64,000 bases of DNA from Roseiarcus sp963820775 (GTDB taxonomy: Bacteria > Pseudomonadota > Alphaproteobacteria > Rhizobiales > Beijerinckiaceae): the NCBI GenBank assembly GCA_963820775.1, contig CAWGBF010000015.1:124001-188000 (forward strand), in the 5' to 3' direction. How positions within the stretch are numbered: the stretch's first letter is position 1; the number at the start of each line of letters is the position of its first letter. Below are positions 1-8,194 of the stretch, in pieces. A program made the position numbers and the translations under genes. Below the pieces are notes generated by a model. The model was given only the letters and a program-made list of their open reading frames with translations, ran no database searches and was not told the DNA's origin.

Positions 1-110
1 AGGAGAAGGAGGCGATCGCCCAATACGGCTCGGCCGACTCGGGCGCTTCGCTCGGCGACATTCTCGGCGCGGCGCTCAAGGCCCGCGACAGAGGCGACAA
101 GGCGAAGTAA
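1..110 (+). CDS. rpsA: 30S ribosomal protein S1, C-terminal end (partial)
   Basis: Only the last 35 codons are inside the window; the frame starts at base 3 and ends with TAA at 108-110. The residues read EKEAIAQYGSADSGASLGDI followed by LGAALKARDRGDKAK. This serine/glycine-rich tail ending in a GDILGAALK block is characteristic of alphaproteobacterial S1, the large OB-fold protein that brings mRNA to the 30S subunit. A strong terminator follows 21 bases after the stop, so this is the end of its transcript. The call rests on recognition of the tail alone; the S1 domains lie upstream of the window. Confidence 0.8.
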   Translation, partial: EKEAIAQYGSADSGASLGDILGAALKARDRGDKAK

Positions 111-131
111 CCGCCGCCACCAGTAAAGAAC

Positions 132-168
132 AAAAGCCCGCGCGGGAGCGATCCCCGGCGGGCTTTTT
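132..168 (+). terminator. Rho-independent terminator of rpsA
   Basis: The arm AAAAGCCCGC (132-141) pairs with GCGGGCTTTTT (158-168). The right arm ends in five T. It lies 21 bases downstream of the rpsA stop and no gene crosses it. Confidence 0.85.
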
Positions 169-184
169 GTTGAGCATGGCATGG

Positions 185-312
185 GGTGTTCAGACAGCGC
201 CGTCGTCGTCATCGCGACCCACGGGCTTTTGGACCCGGGGGACGCGATCCGGGGAAATGCAGGGAGCCCGAGGCCCCCTGGACTGCTTCGTGGCTCTACT
301 TCTCGCAATGAT
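185..312. repeat. Intergenic repeat-like block between rpsA and the IS element
   Basis: This non-coding stretch contains GATCCGGGGAA (about 247-257) and a CTGGACTGCTTCGTGGCT...CTCGCAATGATGACG segment. Such segments resemble the short dispersed intergenic repeats common in Rhizobiales-type genomes. GATCCGGGGAA occurs again at 16034-16044 between rpsL and rpsG. The small ORFs over it show no protein-like composition. Confidence 0.45.
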
Positions 313-405
313 GACGTAAGATCGTCGATGCGCAAGGGAGAGGGGCGGCGGCCGCCCTGCGCAAGCCGTGGCAATCTCCATTCAAGACCTGCGCAAACGC
401 GAGCT

Positions 406-426
406 AAATTGGACGCTTCTAAGAAC
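406..426 (+). repeat. Left terminal inverted repeat of the IS5-family element
   Basis: Begins AAATTGGACG and continues CTTCTAAGAAC. It matches the reverse complement of 1680-1700 at 18 of 21 positions. Confidence 0.8.
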
Positions 427-481
427 CTCGCGCCTTCCAGCATTTTCTGATTCACTCCCAGGTGGAGTGGGAGGCGAATCG

Positions 482-1561
482 ATGCGCGGCCAGGGGGGAC
501 TTTTCGACGTCGACGAGCGGCTGAAGCGGCTGAGCGATCTCGGCGATCAGTTGCAGGCTTTCGCAGCGGCGGTCGATTTCGAGATTTTCCGGTCCGAGCT
601 GACGCGGGCGCTGGCCTACTCGGACGGCTCGCAGGGCGGCCGACCGCCGTTCGACCCTGTGATGATGTTCAAGATCCTGGTGATCCAGGCGGCCAACACC
701 CTCTCGGACGAGCGTACCGAGTTTCTGATCAACGACCGCCTGTCGTTCATGCGGTTTCTCGGGTTGAGCCTATCCGATCGGGTTCCCGACGCTCGCACGA
801 TCTGGCTGTTCCGGGAAAAGCTGACCAGGGCCGAGGCGATTAAGCCACTGTTCGACCGGTTCGACGCGGCGCTGCGCGAGGCTGGCTACGTCGCTATGGG
901 CGGCCAGATCGTCGACGCCTCGCTGATCGCCGCGCCCAAGCAGCGCAACACCGAGGAGGAGAAGAAGGCGGTCAAGGAGGGGCGCATTCCGCAGGCTTGG
1001 AAAGCCCAGCCAGCCAAGCTCCGGCAGAAGGACCGTGACGGGCGCTGGACGGTCAAGTTCAGCAAGGCCAAGGCCAGGCCGGATGGGACGGTTCCTCCGG
1101 TCGACATCGCTATTCCGACATTCGGCTACCAAAACCATGTCTCGATCGACCGCGAACATGGGCTGATCCGGCGGTGGGAGGCGACCGACGCTGCGGCCTA
1201 CGAGGGCGCGCGGCTGCGTGAGGGGCTGCTCGACAAGACCAACACCGCGAGCGCCGTCTGGGCCGACACGGCCTACCGTTCGAAGGCCAATGAGGCGTTC
1301 CTCGAAAAGAACGGGTTCGTCAGCCGCGTCCATCGCAAGAAGCCGGCGGGCCGGCCCATGCCGGAGACGACGCGGCGCGCCAACGCGCTCAAGTCCAAAG
1401 TCCGCTCCGGCGTCGAACACGTCTTCGCCGTGCAGAAGGACAAGATGGACCTCTTCGTCCGCACCATCGGCATCGCCCGGGCGAAAACCAAGATCGGCAT
1501 GGCCAACCTCGTCTACAACTTCCGCAGGCTCGTCTTCCTCGATCGTCTCGCTGCCGCCTGA
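482..1561 (+). CDS. IS5-family transposase
   Basis: This 359-residue DDE transposase starts at the ATG at 482 (MRGQGGLFDVDERL), preceded by a GGGAGG ribosome-binding site. The open frame continues upstream to 368, but that part lies outside the left inverted repeat at 406 and is not used. The N-terminal DUF772-like region has the typical GGRPPFDPVMMFKILVIQ block at about residues 51-68. The catalytic-type segment then shows VDASLIAAPKQ (first Asp), WADTAYRS (second Asp) and GVEHVFAVQKDKMD (Glu). The frame is intact and ends with the usual NLVYNFRRLVFL, so the element may still be active. Confidence 0.9.
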   Translation: MRGQGGLFDVDERLKRLSDLGDQLQAFAAAVDFEIFRSELTRALAYSDGSQGGRPPFDPVMMFKILVIQAANTLSDERTEFLINDRLSFMRFLGLSLSDRVPDARTIWLFREKLTRAEAIKPLFDRFDAALREAGYVAMGGQIVDASLIAAPKQRNTEEEKKAVKEGRIPQAWKAQPAKLRQKDRDGRWTVKFSKAKARPDGTVPPVDIAIPTFGYQNHVSIDREHGLIRRWEATDAAAYEGARLREGLLDKTNTASAVWADTAYRSKANEAFLEKNGFVSRVHRKKPAGRPMPETTRRANALKSKVRSGVEHVFAVQKDKMDLFVRTIGIARAKTKIGMANLVYNFRRLVFLDRLAAA

Positions 1562-1679
1562 CCCCCGCGCCAAAGGGCCGCCCGGTCGCCGCAGCATGCG
1601 GCGCCCTATGCCGCATCCAAAACCGAGATCCCGCACCTCAAAATCGCGTCACTCGACCCGTCTCCGTCCGGAAAAACGC

Positions 1680-1700
1680 GTTTATAGAACCGTCCAATTT
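1680..1700 (-). repeat. Right terminal inverted repeat of the IS5-family element
   Basis: The reverse complement begins AAATTGGACG and continues GTTCTATAAAC. It mirrors the left end at 406-426. Confidence 0.8.
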
Positions 1701-1719
1701 CGGCAGCTTGAACCGTCGC

Positions 1720-2256
1720 TCACAGGCCCGGACATCGCCGAGATATTCGCTGGGGATCGCCGTCCATCAGTGGCTTGCCATCTCCTACGCGAATAAGCAT
1801 GAATTTCATATTGATTATGGCACCCCGGCAAAAAACAATCAGTGTCTCAAGATCGTTCTGGCTAATGCCTGGAATTGAGGCTCCTTTATAGAATCCCCAA
1901 TGGCTGTGTTTATACTGCCTCTGATTAATGGCTGTGTTGACGTCATTGTCAGCCATAAGGCTATTGCCGTCAGCAACGTCGTCCTCAAACTTTCGCCAAA
2001 ATAGCACCTCTTCGGTGATCGCGTCCTTATACTCGGCGTACCAGAGTCTTAGACAACTTGGTTCCTGGCCGCATTCCTCGGCGCTATGCTGTTGTCGCGG
2101 GGGCGGTCCTTCGTCGGCGTGGGCGCCGCGACAACTGAAGAAGATGATCGGGAACGGGATCAGAGCGAAAATCACCGGCAGCGCAAGCGCGCCGCCGGGC
2201 AACCGCCAACTGCGGAACCTGCCCACAGTGCTAAAAGACAAATCCAATCGTTCCAC
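1720..2256 (-). CDS. Hypothetical membrane-anchored or exported protein
   Basis: This is an uninterrupted 178-codon frame, not recognised as a known family. It has a basic N-terminus followed by a hydrophobic segment (about residues 22-42, GALALPVIFALIPFPIIFFSC), which suggests a signal anchor or lipoprotein-like export signal. A soluble part of about 130 residues follows, with several Cys and Trp. Base composition at 1790-2060 is clearly more AT-rich than the surroundings. The gene ends 20 bases from the IS right end and its start overlaps the stop of the DUF2158 gene by 26 bases, so the two may be co-transcribed. Composition and position suggest horizontally acquired DNA (inference). Confidence 0.5.
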   Translation of the reverse strand: MERLDLSFSTVGRFRSWRLPGGALALPVIFALIPFPIIFFSCRGAHADEGPPPRQQHSAEECGQEPSCLRLWYAEYKDAITEEVLFWRKFEDDVADGNSLMADNDVNTAINQRQYKHSHWGFYKGASIPGISQNDLETLIVFCRGAIINMKFMLIRVGDGKPLMDGDPQRISRRCPGL

Positions 2257-2434
2257 CAGGTCGCGTCGCTATCCGCTCAAGCGCTGCTGTTCGAAACCGT
2301 CCCTGCCGTTTCTTTTTTCTCGTCTTTCCTTCAAACCACGAGCACGTCGCTTCGCCGGCCGCGTCGACACGCTCCACAGTCATCACAGGGCCGCCGCTCG
2401 CAAGGCGCACCCTTTCGCCGGGCTGTATCGTCAT
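2231..2434 (-). CDS. DUF2158 (YodC-like) small protein
   Basis: A 67-residue protein beginning MTIQPGERVRLASGGPVMTV and continuing ERVDAAGEATCSWFEGKTRK. The pattern G-(D/E)-x-V-x-L-x-SGGPxMTV followed by C-x-WF-x-(D/G)-G identifies DUF2158, small single-domain proteins of unknown role often found on mobile DNA. The tail after residue 45 is Arg/Lys rich. It lies just upstream of, and overlaps, the hypothetical gene at 1720-2256 on the same strand. Confidence 0.7.
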   Translation of the reverse strand: MTIQPGERVRLASGGPVMTVERVDAAGEATCSWFEGKTRKKKRQGRFRTAALERIATRPGGTIGFVF

Positions 2435-2586
2435 CGCCTACTCCCTGGCTAAGGCGACGATCTTACGCCGATTCACCGCCAGCGCCGCGTGGAAAGCCCG
2501 GATCATACTGCTGGCCCCCAACTTTTTGCGCAACGTCTCGTCGGGCGCCGCCGCCCCGGGAATGCGCCGCGCTTCGAGACTTACGT

Positions 2587-2997
2587 TCAGCTCTCGATGA
2601 GGAAGGCCGCGTCGACGGGCAGTTGCAGGCCTGTCACCAGCGCGTTTGTCTGCGAGGCCATGCCCACCACGGCCAGAAAGTCGGAATATTGCGCGTCGGT
2701 CATCCCCTTGGCGCGGGCCGTCGCCGTATGCGAATGGATGCAATAGGAGCAGCCGTTCGTTATCGAAACGGCGATGTAGATCAGTTCTCGGGTCAGTGGT
2801 TCAAGCGGTCCGGGCGCGCCCATCACCGCTTTCAGCGTGTTCCAGGTGCGTTCGAGAATCTCAGGCTGGTTGGCGAGGCCGCGCCAGAAATTGTTGACGA
2901 AGTCCGACTTCCGGGTCGCCCGGATATCGTCGAATACCGCTTTGACCTTCGGGTGCGCTTCCGCCTCCGCATCGGTCCAGAGCTTGACTGTGGCCAT
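2587..2997 (-). CDS. AhpD-like / carboxymuconolactone decarboxylase family protein
   Basis: The protein has 136 residues from the ATG at 2997 (MATVKLWTDAEAEAH), which follows a GGGAGGCGAGG ribosome-binding site; the longer open frame to 3135 has no comparable site. The CMD fold is marked by ELIYIAVSITNGCSYCIHSH at about residues 77-96. This carries the CxxC pair plus a following His, the redox centre of AhpD-type alkylhydroperoxidases. A peroxidase or peroxide-stress role is family inference; the substrate is unknown. It is probably a single-gene unit, with over 300 bases of upstream non-coding DNA shared with the divergent sugar ABC operon. Confidence 0.8.
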   Translation of the reverse strand: MATVKLWTDAEAEAHPKVKAVFDDIRATRKSDFVNNFWRGLANQPEILERTWNTLKAVMGAPGPLEPLTRELIYIAVSITNGCSYCIHSHTATARAKGMTDAQYSDFLAVVGMASQTNALVTGLQLPVDAAFLIES

Positions 2998-3139
2998 CCT
3001 CGCCTCCCTTGTGAACGCACGCCCGGGCGGCAGGCCCGCCGGGATCGCGGGAAGTCGTGTAGCATAGCGGCGACGATTCAGACCCCGAGCGGGCTTTTTG
3101 CTGTCGGATCCCGGTCGCGCAAGCGGCTCGATCACGGGC

Positions 3140-3169
3140 TTGTGTACTCGCGAGGCGGTCCGTTATACT
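3140..3169 (+). promoter_or_regulatory. Possible sigma-70 promoter for the sugar ABC operon
   Basis: TTGTGT (3140-3145) and TATACT (3164-3169) are separated by 18 bases, about 160 bases upstream of the binding-protein gene. The rest of the 330-base gap at 2998-3327 shows no gene. The -35 match is modest, so this is a candidate only. Confidence 0.3.
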
Positions 3170-3327
3170 GGCATGTCAGCGCAAGCAGACCGCCGATCCG
3201 GCGCCTCCCGAGGGATTTCGGGGCGACACGGCGGCGGTGATGACCGACTGAACAAAGAGAACTGCGCTCGACGGCGACGAGGCTTCGATGAGGCCGGCCG
3301 ATTGAGACGCAAAAGGGAGGACAGAGG

Positions 3328-4470
3328 ATGAATCATTTCCGCTGTATCGCCGTCGCCGCCATCGGCAGCGCTATGTTGACCGCCGCGTGCGCCTTCTCAG
3401 CGCCCGCCTTCGCCGCCGGACCCGAGGTCGTTGCCGGGCCAGCTTCCGATCCGGGCTGCTTTGTGCCGTGGACTGACAAGACCAAGTTCTTCAAGTGGCC
3501 GGCTAAGAAGGGACCCTTCCGCATCGCGCTCGCCAACGGCTTCATCGCCAACACCTGGCGCATCCAGATGATCCAGACCGCCAAGGCCTTCGCCGCGCAG
3601 CCTGACATTGCGGCCCAGCTCAAGGAGTTCAAGGTCGTCTCGACCGGCGAGGACGTCGCCGCGCAGATCGCGGCGATCAACAATTTCATCGATTCAGGCT
3701 TCGACGCGATCGTCGTCAACGCTCAGAACCCGTCGGCTTTCAAGCCCGTCATCAAGCGCGCCAATGACGCGGGCGTGGTGCTGGTGGCGTTCGACAACAT
3801 CCTCGACTCTGAAGACGCGATCAACGTCGACGTCGACCAGAAGGGCCTCGGCGTCTATTGGGCGCAATGGCTCGACAAGCATCTGCCGAATGGCGGCAAG
3901 ATCCTCGAAGTGCGCGGCGTCTCCGGCACTTCGGTCGACCGCGATCGTCACGACGGCATCCACGAGACGCTGGATAAGACCGGCAAGAAGTGGGACGTCG
4001 TCGAAGTCTACGGCAAGTGGGACGATCCGACCGCGCAGAAGGTGACCGCGGACGCGATCGCGGTGCAGAAGCATTTCGACGGCTATACCGCCCAGGGCGG
4101 CGACACCGGCGTCGTGCAGGCCATCATGGACGCCAAGCAGCCATTCGCCCCGTTCGGCGGCGAGACCGAGAACGGCTTCCGAAAATTCTGCGCCAAGTTC
4201 GCCGATCAGGGCCTGAAATGCTCGTCGGGCGGCACGGGGCCGGCCCAGGTCGCGGTCGCCATCACGGTCGCGCTCGCTGCGCTCAAAGGGCAGGTGGTGC
4301 CGCAGTCGGTCAAGTTGCCGCTGGCGACGGCGGAAGATCCCAACTTCAAGGACGGCGAGAACTATTATTCCAAGCTCGGCGATAACTTCTTCGTCGGCAA
4401 CTCCTTCCCGACTTGCAACATCAATTTCAGCGCGGCTGAAATCATGGGGCAGTCTAAGGAAAACAAGTAG
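3328..4470 (+). CDS. Sugar ABC transporter substrate-binding protein (RbsB-like)
   Basis: A 380-residue periplasmic protein preceded by a GGGAGGACAGAGG ribosome-binding site. Residues 1-29 form a signal peptide ending SAPAFA. The rest is a Peripla_BP_4 fold: FRIALANGFIANTWRIQM opens the ligand domain, DSGFDAIVVNAQNP is the typical second strand-loop, and VVLVAFDN and ILEVRGVSGTSVDRDRHDGI are hinge and ligand-contact segments of ribose/xylose-type binding proteins. It delivers substrate to the downstream ATPase and two permeases. At 380 residues it is longer than RbsB because of an N-terminal insert (about residues 30-60) with a Cys. The sugar cannot be named from sequence. Confidence 0.85.
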   Translation: MNHFRCIAVAAIGSAMLTAACAFSAPAFAAGPEVVAGPASDPGCFVPWTDKTKFFKWPAKKGPFRIALANGFIANTWRIQMIQTAKAFAAQPDIAAQLKEFKVVSTGEDVAAQIAAINNFIDSGFDAIVVNAQNPSAFKPVIKRANDAGVVLVAFDNILDSEDAINVDVDQKGLGVYWAQWLDKHLPNGGKILEVRGVSGTSVDRDRHDGIHETLDKTGKKWDVVEVYGKWDDPTAQKVTADAIAVQKHFDGYTAQGGDTGVVQAIMDAKQPFAPFGGETENGFRKFCAKFADQGLKCSSGGTGPAQVAVAITVALAALKGQVVPQSVKLPLATAEDPNFKDGENYYSKLGDNFFVGNSFPTCNINFSAAEIMGQSKENK

Positions 4471-4487
4471 CCTGATCGAACGCGAGG

Positions 4488-4517
4488 CCGCCGCGGAACT
4501 GTGATGTTCCGCGGCGG
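4488..4517 (+). promoter_or_regulatory. Strong intercistronic hairpin after the binding-protein gene
   Basis: CCGCCGCGGAAC (4488-4499) pairs perfectly with GTTCCGCGGCGG (4506-4517) across a six-base loop. It begins 18 bases after the binding-protein stop and has no T-run. It is more likely an mRNA-stabilising or partial-attenuation element that sets the excess of binding protein over membrane subunits than a full terminator. Confidence 0.6.
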
Positions 4518-4578
4518 TCGTGCGCGAGGCCGCGCGCGCGCGGCCCCTTGGGTTTCTTCTCCGGCGAGGTTTGGCTGC

Positions 4579-6138
4579 GTGACGCGACTGGAGCCGACGG
4601 CCTCGCCGATTTTGCGGATGGAGGGCGTATCCAAGCGCTATGGCGGCGTGCGGGCGCTCGCCAACGCCGACCTCGTCGTGTTCGCGGGGCGCATTCACGC
4701 CATTCTCGGCGAGAACGGCGCGGGCAAGTCGACACTGATCAAGATCCTGTCCGGCGTCGTAGCGCCGGACGCCGGACGCATCGTGCTCGACGGGGCGGAA
4801 GTCGCCTTCGATTCGCCAGCCGCCGCCAACCGCGCCGGCATCGTCTGCATCTTCCAGGAGCTTTCGCTCGTTCCCGACCTTTCGGTCGCCGATAACATCG
4901 CCATCTCCAATCCGCCGCGCCGTTTCGGGCATGATCGACCGTCGAGCGCAACGGCGCCTCGCCGAGGAAGCGCTCGAGCGCGCCGGCGCGACCGACATCC
5001 ATCCGATGGCGCTGGTCAAGGATCTGCCGCTGTCGCGCCGGCAGATGGTGGAGATCGCCAAGGCGCTGGCGCGCAAGCCGCGCGTCCTCATTCTCGACGA
5101 GGCGACTTCGGCGCTCACGGCCGCCGACGTCGCCAAGGTGTTTGTCGTCCTCAAGCGCTTGCGCCAGGAAGGGCTGGCGCTCCTCTACATTTCCCACCGC
5201 ATGCACGAGATCGCGGAGCTCGCCGACGAAAGCACGGTGTTCAGGAACGGCGCCAATGTCGCGACCTACGCGGCCGGGACGAAGACCGACAACGAGGTCG
5301 TCGAAATGATGATCGGGCGTGAGTACAGCCACATCTTTCCGCCGAAGCCTGCGGCGCGGCCGAAGGGCGCGACGCCGCTGCTCGAAGTCCGGAATCTAAG
5401 TTGGTCGGACCGTCTGCGCGACATTTCGTTCACCGCCGAAGCGGGCGAGGTCGTCGGTCTCGGCGGCCTCGACGGGCAGGGCCAGCGCGAATTGCTGCTG
5501 GCTTTGTTCGGCGTCCTGCGCGGCGTGTCGGGCGAGATCCGGGTAGCGGGCGCGCCCGTGTCCCCCTCAAGCCCGCACGCGGCGAAGGGAAAGCAGATCG
5601 GCATGGCGCTGATCCCCGAGGACCGCAAGACGGAAGGCCTGATGCTGCCGATGTCGGTGCGCGAAAACCTCTCTTTCGCCGCCCTGCCGCGCGTATCGAG
5701 AGGCGGGGTGATCGACCGCGCGCGCGAGCAGGCGCTGGTCGGCGAGATGATCGACCTCCTCGAGATCCAGACTGCGGGGACCGACATTCCGGCCTGGGGC
5801 GCTCTCGGGCGGCAATCAGCAGAAGGTGGTCATCGCCAAGTGGCTGATGGCCGAGCCGCGCATCATTCTGCTCAACGATCCGACGCGCGGCATCGACGTC
5901 GGCACCAAGCAGGAAATCTACGCGCTCCTGCGCCGGCTCGCGGACCAGGGCGCGGCGATCGTCTTCTACACCACCGACTATGACGAATTGATCGGCTGCT
6001 GCGATCGCGCCCTGGTGCTCTACAACGGCGCGATCAGGCGCGAGCTTGCCGGCGCCGAGATCACCGAGCGGGCGCTGATCGCGAGCGCGCTCAACATTCG
6101 CTCCGGAAGAGGCCGCGGCCGGAGCGCCGGCGCAATGA
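4579..6138 (+). CDS. Sugar ABC transporter ATPase, RbsA-like (frameshifted)
   Basis: A tandem two-domain CUT2 ATPase of about 515 residues spread over three frames. Frame one (GTG 4579, or ATG 4618) carries MEGVSKRYGGVRAL, Walker A GENGAGKST and Q-loop FQELSLVPDLS. A +1 change in the GGG run at 4927-4929 moves to a second frame with LSRRQMVEIAKALA, Walker B RVLILDEAT and the second domain. A further +1 in GGGG at 5796-5799 moves to the third frame, where LSGGNQQKV and RIILLNDPTRGID follow. Removing one G at each place restores an RbsA-like protein. The third frame runs into the permease without a stop; loss of one A near 6113-6114 would give a TGA at 6136-6138 in an ATGA overlap. Confidence 0.8.
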
Positions 6139-7116
6139 GCGACTGGCGCTATCTTCTCGCCCAGAACCGCGGGACCCTTCTTGCGATCGTCTTCTTCGTG
6201 GTGATGTTCGCGATCTACACGAGCAATCATCCGGCCGGCTTCAGCGCCAATGTGGTGCAGACCGCCGCCAACAAGGGCGTGCTGCTGGCGCTGGTGGCGA
6301 TGGCGCAGACCTTCGTCGTCATCACCGCGGGCATCGATCTCTCGGTCGGCGCGGTGTTCGTTTTGACCAATTGCCTCGCCTCGTGGATCGTGGTCGGAAC
6401 AGCGGCGAGCGCCACGCTCGGCGTTCTCGGCGTTCTTCTGACTGGCCTCGTCTGCGGCGCGATCAATGGGCTCATCGTCATCTATGGGCGCCTGCAGCCG
6501 ATCGTCGCCACCATCGCCAGCGGCGCGGTGTTTTTTGGCCTTGCCCTTCTTGTTGCGTCCGGTTCCGGGCGGCGACGTGTACGGGCCGCTCGCCGACGCG
6601 CTGACCGGGCGCATTTTCGGCGTCTTGCCCGCGAGCCTGGTGGCGCTCGGCGCCGTGGTTCTTCTTGTTTGGATCCCCTATAGCCGGTCGGCGATCGGCC
6701 GCGCGGCTTATGCCGTCGGCTCGTCCGAGAGCGCGGCCTATATGTCGGGCGTCCCGGTCGACGCGGCGAAATTTTGCGCCTATCTGCTGTCGGGACTCAC
6801 GGCCGCGCTCGGCGGGCTCTTTCTCACTTTCGTCACCTATTCCGGCGAAGCGTCGGCCGCCAACGGCAACACCTACACGCTGTTCTCTATCGCCGCGGTC
6901 GTGCTCGGCGGCGTGTCGCTGTTCGGCGGATCGGGCAGCGCGATCGGCGCGATCTTCGGCGCGCTGATGTTTCGCACCATCGGCGATCTTTTGTTCGTCT
7001 TCAATCTCGACCCGCTGTGGCAGCCGCTCTTCCAGGGTCTCGTGCTGCTCGCCGCGGTCTGCGTCGGCTCGGCGAGAGTGTTCCAGGTCCGTAACCGGCT
7101 GGAGCTTTTCCCGTGA
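6135..7116 (+). CDS. Sugar ABC transporter permease 1, RbsC-like (frameshifted)
   Basis: Starts MSDWRYLLAQNRGTLLAIVF and has the BPD_transp_2 permease pattern, including MAQTFVVITAGIDLSVGAVF, the signature of CUT2 permeases. The frame breaks between the T6 run at 6531-6536 and about 6556, after IVATIASGAVFFGLALL. It resumes in another frame as LLRPVPGGDVYGPLADALTG and continues through YAVGSSESAAYMSGV to RNRLELFP. Removing one base gives a continuous protein of about 326 residues, the usual length. It forms the membrane channel with permease 2, whose GTG start overlaps its stop. Confidence 0.8.
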
Positions 7117-8090
7117 GCGAGAACGCGGAGAGGGGGTTTGCGGACGCGCTCAAGCGTCGGATCGATCCGCCCGTCGCGATCGCCTTCGCCTGCGTTCTCG
7201 TCATGCTGTTTTTGGGCTCGCTCTATTCGCGCAGCTTTCTGTCGCCCGAATATCTTTTGCAGCAATTGAAGGTCGCCTCGTTCCTTGGCGTCATCGCCAC
7301 CGGCACGATGATCGTCATTCTGCTCGGGCAGATCGACCTCTCCATTCCCTGGGTGGTCGCGGTCGGGGGCATGATGTCGACGGCCGCCACCGGATGGGGG
7401 CCGGTCGGCCACGCGATCGCCATCCCGTTCGGAATCACTTGCGGGGTCGCGCTTGGCCTCGTCAACGGCTTCGGCGTCGCCTATCTGCGCATTCCCTCGA
7501 TGATCATTACGCTGGCGGTCAATGCGGTGGCGCAAGGGCTGATGGTGGTCCACACCGGCGGCTTCTCGCCGCAGGACTCCTCGTCGCCGGCGATGCGCAC
7601 GCTCGCCACCGGCGAACTCTTTTTCGGCCTGCCAAACGCGCTCATCGTCTGGGCGGTGGTCGGCGCCGGCGCGATCTTCCTGCTCAACCGCACCACCTTC
7701 GGCCGCGCCGTCTACGGCATCGGAAATCGCGAACGCGCCGCCTATCTCTCGGGGATCGACACCCAGCGCGTGGTGCTGATCGCGTTTGCGCTCGCCGGTG
7801 GTCTCTCCGCGTTCGGCGGCGTGCTGCTCGCCGGATATGCGAGCAAGGCCGCGCAAGCGATGGGGGACGCCTACCTGTTGCCGGCGATCGCCGCCGTCGT
7901 GCTCGGCGGCGCCTCGATCCTCGGCGGGCGCGGCAGCTATCTCGGCACGGTCGCCGGCGTGATCCTGATCACGCTCTTGCAGTCCATCCTCTCGGTTGTG
8001 CAGATGCCGGAAGCGGGGCGGCAGATCACTTACGGCGTGGTGATCATCGCCATGCTCCTGCTCTACGGCCGCGAGGGCAGGGCGCGATAA
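7113..8090 (+). CDS. Sugar ABC transporter permease 2, RbsC-like
   Basis: This intact 325-residue permease starts at a GTG that overlaps the previous stop (GTGA), so the pair is translationally coupled. Hydrophobic segments run throughout. TGTMIVILLGQIDLSIPWVV is the diagnostic 'GxIDLS' loop of ribose-type permeases and VYGIGNRERAAYLSGI the conserved second-half loop. With the preceding permease it would form a heterodimeric channel, unlike RbsC, which is a homodimer. It is the last gene of the transporter set; a 104-base gap precedes the TAXI-like gene. Confidence 0.88.
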   Translation: MSENAERGFADALKRRIDPPVAIAFACVLVMLFLGSLYSRSFLSPEYLLQQLKVASFLGVIATGTMIVILLGQIDLSIPWVVAVGGMMSTAATGWGPVGHAIAIPFGITCGVALGLVNGFGVAYLRIPSMIITLAVNAVAQGLMVVHTGGFSPQDSSSPAMRTLATGELFFGLPNALIVWAVVGAGAIFLLNRTTFGRAVYGIGNRERAAYLSGIDTQRVVLIAFALAGGLSAFGGVLLAGYASKAAQAMGDAYLLPAIAAVVLGGASILGGRGSYLGTVAGVILITLLQSILSVVQMPEAGRQITYGVVIIAMLLLYGREGRAR

Positions 8091-8194
8091 GCCGGCCAAA
8101 GCCAGATTGACGCTCTGGCGCCTTGCGTCGGGCCCTGGCGCAGCGCATATCCCACGGCGGGAGTAGTTCGCCATTCGCCGTCGGGTGTCGAGGC

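Larger units (their letters stand above)
406..1700 (+). mobile_element. Complete IS5-family insertion sequence, about 1.3 kb
   Basis: Imperfect terminal inverted repeats (406-426 and 1680-1700, 18 of 21 bases matching) bracket one transposase gene at 482-1561. A length near 1295 bp and a single DDE transposase fit the IS5 family. The bases just outside the repeats (AGCT on the left, CGGC on the right) show no target-site duplication, so one end may have recombined or the true ends may differ by a base or two. The element sits between the rpsA terminator and an AT-richer gene pair. Confidence 0.8.

Noticed and set aside
2438..2743. 101-codon minus-strand frame between DUF2158 and the AhpD-like gene
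   Set aside because: Mostly antiparallel overlap in another frame of the AhpD-like gene; only about 22 codons are free and they show no homology.
3694..5154. 486-codon minus-strand frame across the ABC binding protein and ATPase
   Set aside because: Shadow of real plus-strand genes; low-complexity Arg-rich composition.
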